Under the pieces are notes generated by a model. It was not told the origin of the DNA. It worked only from the letters and a program-made list of their open reading frames with translations, and made no database searches. Shown one piece after another: positions 9,801 through 18,800 of a stretch of DNA of 64,000 nt (positions within the stretch are counted from its first letter, which is position 1; each line of letters begins with the position of its first letter). The DNA comes from Euglena gracilis. Lineage: Eukaryota; Euglenida; Euglenophyceae; Euglenales. The stretch lies in assembly GCA_039621445.1 (NCBI GenBank), contig CP154957.1, forward strand, positions 16,810,595 through 16,874,594, written 5' to 3'. The position numbers were made by a program, and so were the translations under genes.

Positions 9801-12800
9801 AACAGTGCAAGTTTTGAAGCATGGGGAAAACGACAGGGGAAAAAAAACATAAAAGATGTTGGAAAATCTCAATTGAAATTAAAATACAAGTATTATTATA
9901 AATATACAAATTTAACAATACTTTTTCCAAGGAAGTTTAATATTTTTTTTATGAATGGACATTTTATTATCATAGAAATTCTATATGTTTAATATGGAGA
10001 TTTAATGTGGGTATTTTATTATCATCAAACTTAATTAATATATATTTTCTATGTTTATGTAAATTTTGTTATTATCAATTATTAATGTAATATTTTATAA
10101 TAAAAACAACACATGTTTTGATACAATTTTAGAAACAAAATGTATATAAAATATAGAAGTTGACATATAATGACGCATAGAAATTGAATTTGATAAATGC
10201 ATATTTAGTAAAAATAGTATTGATATAATTTGATAAAATATATGAATATGATAAAATTGAATATGATAAAAATAAAATATGATAGAATACAAAATATATT
10301 ATTGGTAAATTGTGCAAATAAAACGTTATTATTTGTTCAACGTTTTTTTGAAAAAAATTTCATTGCCGTAAATTCTTGCTGTTTAGAATTCCTCTATGGG
10401 AATGAATTAAGATTTGTTGAGTTTCCCGTGGTTTTGATCCAGTGTTCATGAATTCATGCTTTTTTCGTACATTTGTTGTAACTGAAGAGAAGGCTTGCAC
10501 ACGTTATGATACAGTTTTTTTGGGACAAAAATAACGGAAAAAATATGATTTTCAGAACCCCCACCTACACCTTAAAATGGCCTAAAATGGCCTTAAATGG
10601 CCTAAAATGGCAGGAAATTTTTGGGCTTGATTATAGGTGCCTGCCCCCGGACCCCAGGGGTTTGCCTGCTTGGGGCAGGCAGCCTCCAGCACCCCCCCCC
10701 CATCGGTGAGCACAAGCCTGTTTTGAACACTTTTTTTGAACACCTCCCACATTCCCGCAGCTTTGTTTTTGGGATTGTACGTGGTCACTGGACTATTTGG
10801 TATCACGCTGTCATACCATCGTCAGCTGTCGCACAGGTCCTTCACGACACCGAAATGGTTGGAATACATCTTCGCTTATTGTGGAGTCTTGGCATTCCAG
10901 GGTGATCCTCTGGAATGGGTGTGCTCTCACAGGTGTTCCATGTTTCTTGTTTCACCCTGCCTGGCAGTTCTCTTTGATGCAGGAAAAAATTATGAAAATG
11001 GAGTTTTTGAGGTTTTTTGTCCTGTATGGAATTCCTCACCTCAGGCAGCTGGACAGGAATGGGTTTAATTCTGTCCAAAAATTGACTGACTACTGGTTTC
11101 AGCAGAGACGCCTATCTTGAAACCTATTTTCTGGACACAACGCCTGTCTTGAAATTGTATTGACATTGACGGATTTCAGGCTGAATTGTTTTTGTCAGTC
11201 GATTTCCAAGACATTGAAATCTTTTGCTGGTCAGATTTTTTTTGTCAAATTCTGGACAATTTGTTCAAAGCGTTTTTGTCCATTCAGACGTCTATTTCAG
11301 GCATAATGGGGGGAGGGGGTCCCGGGGGACCCATTTCCTTCCCCGAAAATGGCCAAAAAATTTAAAAATAGCACCTTTTCAAAAATTTTGTCTCCAAAGG
11401 TGCCAAAAAGTAAAACCCACTCCCCCCACTCAGCCAGACCCACCCATCTTACCCCCCCCCTCCCCCCCCCCCCCCGGAGTCCACGACCAAAAAAAACCCC
11501 TGACCCCATATGGTGAGAGGGGGGATTCAGACCCTCCTGCAAAACCAACGCTCATTTAATACCTTGCACCTCCCCTGGGGGGGAGGGACAGGGTTCAATA
11601 CAAGGGCAGGCGGGGGTCACCCCCCGTGTACACAAAGATTCCCACACTGTGGGGTTTGAACCCACGACCTCCCAGTTATTAAATTGGCGCTCTATCCAAC
11701 TGAGCAATGTGCCCCCCCCCCCCATGGGAGGGTGGGTGGGGGGACCCTGGGGCGTTCGGGGCAGGGGTCATCTCAAACCGGAGGGGAACCCCTGGGGAGG
11801 GGATCCAGCCAGACATGCACCAGACAAAGCAAAGGCAAAAAACAGCGACAGGCCAGAAGAGGGATAAGAGTCACCAAACAAACAGCCACAATGCACACAG
11901 GGGGGTCCAGCCAACCAGCACCTCCCAGCCGGGATGCCAGGGGTTTTCTTAAGCTGGAGGGCACCCCATCCCCGTGGGGGATCTAGCCAGCCAGCAGCTC
12001 AAATCCAGCCAGCAGCCCAAATTCGGGCTGGGAGCCCCCCCCCCCCCCCTCGGGGGGTCGAGTGAAATAAAGTTGGGTCCAGCCCGGCCGGAGGCCGGGC
12101 CAGCCGGCCGCAGGCTAGCCAACTGGGCTGCCCAGCTCACCTATCCCTGCATTTTTTCTTTTTCCCCCCCATTACAGCTTCCTCCTTCACAGCCCCCCAG
12201 CCTTAATCCAGATCCATCCATCAAAATGTCGAAAACGGCAAAAATGTGTTAGAAAATTTTGTTTTTCATCGACCCAGCCCAGCCCAGCCCGCTCCAGCCC
12301 CGGACACCCCCCCTATCCCCCCGGGGGGGGGGGGGTCCAGCCAAGCTCATTTCCAGCCAGCAGCTTTTTGCCGGCCGGAGGCTGGCCCCCCCCTGGGGGG
12401 GTCCTTAAGAAAACCCCGGGCTGCAACCCCCCCCCCCCCGGGGGGGTCCGCTGAAATAAAGTTCGGGCCAGTCCGGAAAGCCGGACTCAGGAAGTTGCAC
12501 AAGAAAATTTGACCCCACCAGGCTTGTGCTCAGTCTGGTGCCTACCCCACGAAGGAGGTGGGTGTTAGGGGCAGGCACCCCATAGCACCCGATCCGACCC
12601 CCCCCCAGGGGGGGAAGGGTTTTTGGGGGGGTGCCTGCCCATAGCGGGCACCCCCCCTCCGACCCCGGCCGGGGGCCCGGAAAAGGCCATTTTCAATTAA
12701 ATTTTCTGGGTCCTCCGGGGGGGGGAGTGCCTGCTAGGGGCAGGCACCCTATAGCACCCCCCTCCCCCCCCGGTCGGTAAGCACAAGCATGTACATGGAC

Positions 12801-15800
12801 CCCAGGGGGGTCCAGCCAGCCACCAGTTTCTTTCCAGTTCCCCACCTGTTTTATTTATCTCCAGCTGCCCGAAGGGTGGATGAACGGTGACAAGGTGCAA
12901 AAATGGGCCGAAAATGGGTCGGAAAAGGGTTGGCCAGGCAGGCTTCTTTTTAAGTCAGAAGACCCCCCCCTGGGGGGGGAGGTGGGTGGGTGGGTGCAGG
13001 GCCGGACTCCCCAGAAGCCCAGATGTGGGTTTCGGCGCGAATTTTTTTTGGGAAATGCCCCCCCCCCCCGCAGGGGGTCCTGCGCGAGGCTGGGTGGGTG
13101 GGGGGGCCCGGCCCCCCCCCGATGGTTTTATAAACAGCCTCTGGCCAGGGCAAATTTTGGGGTCAAAAAAATCGCTTGTTTTGCATAAGTGGCAGTTTTT
13201 TTTTTGGACTTTTCAATTTCGATTTTTTTTGGTAACCAGATTTTGAATATTTCTAAGCTCTTAATGGGATTTGCACCTGATGGCAGCATTGCAAACTTCG
13301 CACAATTATGATTTATGATTTAAAAATCGCACACCTGCAATTTACGGTAACTTTCAGTAATTTTTACAGCAAATTTGAAATGTTCAGAGCTCAGAGATCA
13401 GGGCTCGGAGATCAGGGTTTGAATAGTGCTGAGCTCTTCACCTTTTCATTGCCAAACCGAAAACGTGGCTCAGATCAGGCTTTTGCTTAAGGACCCGGGG
13501 GGGGGGGTACTGGCTAGCCAATCGGCTAGACACTGGAAAAGGTGGACTAGCTAGACCCCCCCTCCCCCCCGGGGGGGGGGGGTCCGGGGGTCCCCCGGAC
13601 TGGAAAAAAAATTTTCCTCCGGCGCTGTGCGCCGGAGGAAAAATGAGGTTTTTAATAGGTTTTTGGCTGATTTTGTTCCAAAAATTTCCAAAAATGGCCA
13701 AAAACGGGCATTTTTGGCCATTTTTGGGGGGTCCCGAAAAAAATTTTCGGCGCTTCGCACCGGTCACTGGAAAAAAATTTTCCACTAGCTAGCCCTGCTA
13801 GCAGACCCCCCCCCCCCGGGGGGTCTGCTAGAAAACCCATTAGCCAAATTTGGACTAGCTGCAGTCCAGCCCCCCCCCCCCGGGGGGGGGGTACTGCAAT
13901 CCCTTAAGCAAATGCCTGGCTCAGATGCAGAGGCAGAGTCATGGGAAGAAATCTCTTGTACATTTTGGTCCTCATTTTGGGCTCAAAAAACAGTTTTTCC
14001 GGGTCCGGGAGGCCAAAAAAACATCATTCTGGGGGAATTTTTTTTCGATTGTTTTCGACTTTTTTTGACCCAGAAATGACCGAAACTCCATGGGTTTCGG
14101 CCGAAAAACGGGGCGCCGGGGGTCGAAAAACGCTCATTTTCGGCTCAAAAACAGGTTTTCTGGGTCCGGGAGGCCAAAAAACATCGTTTCGGGCAAAATT
14201 TTTTTAAATTTTTTTCTTCAACTTTTTTGACCCCAAAATGGTCAAAACAGCCATATCAAAACAGGCCAAAATTTTACAAAATGGCCCAAATTGGTCGAAA
14301 AATGGCCATAACTCGGGCAGGGGGTTTTTTAGTCTTGGACCTCTGGGGGGAGGGTAGGGTGGGTCCCTTGGACCCCCCTCCGGGGGGGGGGATGGTGGGT
14401 AGATCTTTTTTTCAGCGCTGAAATTTTTGAAAAAAGGTGCTATTTTTGGCATTTTTGGCTATTTTCGGGCAAAAGTGGGTCCTCTGGGGATCCGGGCGGC
14501 TGGGAGCTGGACCCCACCCCAAAAAATGCCCAAAAAAGCCCAAATCCAGTCAGGCATTTTTTTCACCCAAAACCAAGAGGGAAAACTGGCCCAAAAATGG
14601 AATGTTTGGCCATTCCCAACCATTTTTTTTTCAAAATTTCCGGTGGTTTGTGCCGAAATTTAGCTTCGCTCTGACCCATAAAGGGATAAGAACTCAGCCA
14701 CCTCCCCCTAATAAATGCACGGGTGCGGGCTTTGAGGATGCTTATTTTCAAATTTGGGTTTGGTTTTGGGTCAAATTTGGGACAATAAAAATATTTGGTC
14801 TGAGAAGGACAGTTCTGAAAATTGTGTGTCCGACCTGAATAGGGACAACGGTTTCTTCTTTGGGGGACGCACAGGTGACAGGGAGGTGCTGGCAGGACCC
14901 TGGGTCCCCTGGAACCCCCCCTCCCCCGGGGGGGGGGGCACCCCAGGGGTGGGTGAGTGGGTGCCGACCCCCTCCCCCCCCCAGTCTTAAAAAAACCCCT
15001 GAGCTCGGGCTGGGCGGGGAGTTGCGGGGAAATCAAAATACTGTTAGATGGGGCATTTTAGGGCTTCAATTTTGGTCGCTGGATATTTCTTTTGATTCCC
15101 CACCATTTTTGAAAACTTGATTTTTGACCCCCCCCCAAAAAGACCCGAAAACGGCCAAGTTGCAAGCCTGCCACGCTGTTTTGTGCCGTAAATCGGCCAT
15201 ATTTCGGGCCAGGCTGGGAGTTGCAGAGAAATCAAAATACAGTTCGGTAGGGCATTTTAAGGCCTTCAATTTAGGTCCCCGGACATTTCCTTTGATTTTG
15301 CTTTATTTTCGAGGTCCTGTCACCAGGTTTTTTCCCAAGGGGGAGGGGTCCCCTCCCCCTCTCATTTAATACCCTGGGGAGGTGGGGTCCAGACCATTGA
15401 TTATTAACTGAACACGTGTGTGACCGCTTTTCCCGGGTGTTTCAAATTGCCCCACAAATTAACTCCTTTTTGCTCAATTTTGATGCCATTGGCGAGACAA
15501 TGGGAGAGAATAGCTGGTTTTGTGGTTCAATGGATATGATAAAGATTTTTGTTGCAGATCTGATCTGATCTAATCTCATTTTTTTTTGGAGAATGTTTCC
15601 AGAAGTGGAAAAATTTTCAGGAATGCTTCATCGATTTGGGTTGCAAATTATCCTGTTTTGGATGGCAAGTTATAATTTTTTTTTATGGCTCATTGTGGCT
15701 TTTGTTGTGCATGCAGGTATCATCACCAATATTGCGAGACAGATCGTGATCCCCACTCTGTCAATGAAGGATTCTGGTGGTCTCATATGGGATGGTTGCT

Positions 15801-18800
15801 TGACCACCAGGCAACAAAGGTGTCCATTCCCCACCTCCGTGTTGATGTGTGAATTTGGGTGAGGCCCGGATTGCGCTTCAGGAAGCATTTTCCCTTTCTT
15901 ACAGACACGGACTGGAGACCAGACTAACTCCATGGACATCATGAACGACCCCTTCTACAGCTTCATCAAGAAGACCTGTCCAGACAGGAATGAGACGATT
16001 GTCGGTATCGCATTCCTGCCTGAGCCATCCTTTGCATTTGGCGCTGTTTGCCCTGGCCCTCTATGCCTGGGGTGGCATTCCGTATTTGGTGTGGGGCGTG
16101 GCAGTCCGAGTGTGCTGGGTCTGGCACATCACCTGGTTTGTGAACTCCGCTGTTCACACTTGGGGCAACAAGGTGTACAAGACCAACCCTCCAGATGAGT
16201 CTCGCAACAACTGGTGGGTCGGCCTCCTTGCATGGGGTGTGTCCTTGCAGTGCATTGCCAACTTTGCAAGCAATATTTTTGTTGGCAAGTGGGTCGGATC
16301 CCCCTTCTACTGGGGGGGATTGGTAAAATTTGGCGGAATAATTTGGCGTTCAGAAATCCTGCCATATACCAAATTTTTCCGGGTGATTAGTGGCTGCGTA
16401 TTCCATCTGCTTTGCCGCCTTCCATCTCGCCCCAGCTCCATGGAACACTCTCTTGGAATGTCAAAATTCAGGCTTTCGCTTTGTCCATCATCATCAAATG
16501 ACCTTCAAAAACTGTCAATTTTTTTTTACCAATCCAAAACAGTTCTTGCCAATTTTTTCTGGGCCATTTTGGCGTTTGGCACCAATTTTTATTTCACCAG
16601 TTTTGTCGGGTTCAATTTTCTCTGGCACCAACCGCCCCCCGCCCCAGGGTTCGATATAAGGAGGGCGTACATGGTTTAGGTGGGGGGGTGTCCCCCCCCC
16701 CCCCCCCCCCTCCTGGCCCGCAGGGGGGGTCCGGACCACCCCCCCCCCCACCTGCAAGGGGGGTCCGGACCGACCCTCGGGGGCAAAAATTGACCCCCCC
16801 AAAAAGGGTCAATTTTTTCCTCCGGCGCTTTGCGCCGAAAATTTTTTTTTGCATTTTTGGCACATTTTTGCCCAAAAAGTGCCCAAAATGGCACTTTTGG
16901 TCGTTTTGGGGGGTCAAAAATTTTCGGCCACCCTGACCGCGCACCTGTCTAGGTGGGGGGCAGGCACCTATGGCCGACCAGGGCCGACCAGGGCCGACTA
17001 TGATTTTCAGGACCCCCGTAGGTGGGGGTTCCGACCAGGGCCGACCAGGGCCGACCAGGGCCGACCAGGGCCGACTTGCATGTGATTGGCCGACCGAAGG
17101 GGAATGGATGAAGGACTTAGGAAGCTTTCCCTCTGAACCAAGCTCCTTTGATGATGCTGGGCGGTGCTGGGCGATGCAGGACGATGCTGGCCCGGCAGCA
17201 TCGACCGCGGGTTACCGCGGGTTTCAGGACTGTCATAGGTGGGTTGCCGACCGCAGCCGACCACAGCCAACCGTGTAACTTTTTTTCTGATTGATGTCAT
17301 TTTTTCAGTGAGAATGAGGAATTTTATCCCAGATTTTGAGATTTTTCTGGCTCGTCTGGCTCATGTTGTCACTTTTGGCTACTTTTGGCCGCTTTTGGCC
17401 ACTTTAGGTCGCTTTTGTCCCCTTTTGGCCCATTTGTCACCATAATTCACCAATTTCGACCTATTTTGACTATTTTTTGCCACTTTTTGCGCACTTGTTG
17501 TAATTTTGGGCCATTTTGTCCTGCTCTGGGGCCATTTTTGACCATTTAAAGCCATTTTCGACCCTTTTTTGTTATTTTGCCCATTTTTTTGGTCTCTTTT
17601 TGGTCCAATTTGACCATTTTTGAGCATTTTGTGCCAGTGTATTGTATATTTTGAAGAACTCAACCCATTTTTGGATAATTTCCCCACAAATCACCAGTTT
17701 TACACCCATTTTGGCCATTACGGATCAGTTTTTGCTAACTTGGGGGCCATTTGTCACTGATTTGGCAAATATTGGGCTAATTTGGGTCAATGTGAGCATA
17801 TTTTATGGCATTTTTGGCCATTTTACGCCCTTTTGGTAATTTTGGGTCATTTTTCACAATCTTTTTTTCTGTGACGATACCCCCACCTATGGCCGACTAT
17901 TTGCCGACCAGGGCCGACCAGGGCCGACCAGGGCCGACCAGAGCACCAAAATGGGAAGTGACCATAGGTGCCTGGTGGGGGGTGTCCCCCCCACCCCCCC
18001 CCTCCTGGCCCGCAGGGGGGGTCCGGACCACCCCCCCCCACCTGTCCTTATATCGAACCCTGCCCCCCCCCCCCAAGGCTTCCCATCTATCGCTGCAGAT
18101 GCCCCCTCCGGAACCAAAAAAATTCTCCAGTGCAATTCACCAAAGCAGTTGAGTTTTTGTTGTACCGTTTTTACCATGAACCGGGTTGGCCGTTTTTCTA
18201 AAAAAAGAAAGTGCGTGAAGTGCGTAAACACAGCCTTTGGGCTTTTCTTTCACCCCCCCCTGAAATTTTTGTTGGGGGTGGTTGGGATCTTTATCACCCC
18301 CCCCCCCGAAAACAAAGGGCTTTGCATCAATCCAGGGGTTTTCCTACGACGTATAAATGTCAAAACCTGTGTGATTTCCCACCTTGGCAACAATCCCAGA
18401 CCAAGTCTGATGAAAAGTGGTTGGCTACCAGTTTGGAGCATTTCAAAATTGAATTTATCAAGGCACACCAATTTTGAGTGCCAGGATTTCTTCCCATCAC
18501 ATTTTACAGCGTTGTTAGCGCCCTCATCCAGAACATTCTTTGTAGAGCCTCCGGGTTTCTAGCCGCTTCGGATGCAATTTTTGTCTCTTTTGATGTCCAT
18601 TAGGCACGGGGGCAGGGGTTTTTTTTTTAGTCGTGGACCCCCCTGGGGGGTAGGGAGGGATGGGTCCGGCCATGCGCCCCCAGGGGGAGAGTGGGATATA
18701 TTTTTTGGCGCCGAAATTTTTTGAAAAAGGTGCTATTTTTGGCATTTTTCGCGATTTTTGGCCATTTGCGGAATTGAGTGGGTTCCCCTCCCCCAGAGGT

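Larger units (their letters stand above)
7232..10720. mobile_element. Outer hAT-like MITE, family B, holding nested insertions
   Basis: The left end is CAGGCTTGTCCTAAG and the right end CGGTGAGCACAAGCCTG. Flanks TTTCGAAC and TTTTGAAC match at 7 of 8 bases. Once the insertions at 7533-9459 and 9497-10643 and the palindrome at 7405-7519 are set aside, the remaining element is only a few hundred bp (TGCCTACCCC, GGCAGGCACC and TTTTCTGGGTCC blocks, seen also at 12521-12800 and 18815-19050). Confidence 0.7.
3815..10760 (+). other. Desaturase intron 5 (6.9 kb), filled with nested small transposons
   Basis: Donor GTATGT at 3815, acceptor CCCGCAG ending 10760. The first 900 bp carry no recognised element. 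From 4727 on, the intron is largely small DNA transposons (4727-4959, 6220-6556 and the nested block 7232-10720) plus fragments of the family whose full copies are at 13476 and 24503 (5900-6180). The element ends and 8-bp duplications are described separately. No alternative exon that would extend the desaturase was seen. Confidence 0.75.
10933..15716 (+). other. Desaturase intron 6 (4.8 kb)
   Basis: GT donor at 10933, acceptor CATGCAG ending 15716. It contains a reverse-orientation family A fragment (about 11307-11502, right end AAAAACCCCTG), a tRNA-like sequence, C/G-run elements with CTTAAGAAAACCCC ends (11938-12415), a family B-like block (12521-12800), a complete family F element (13476-13918), a long family A copy (14318-15001) and copies of the dispersed 'AACTCGGGC' repeat (15000-15310). 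Confidence 0.75.

Noticed and set aside
11307-11502. Complete family A MITE in reverse orientation
   Set aside because: Only the right end (AAAAACCCCTG) is intact. The left end and target duplication could not be found.
11642-11714. Functional tRNA-Ile gene
   Set aside because: The acceptor stem does not pair and the anticodon stem has two mismatches.
11930-12424. Complete element with CAGGGGTTTTCTTAAG ends
   Set aside because: The right end lacks the CTG terminus and the 8-bp match (7 of 8) requires shifting the boundary. Left as unresolved.
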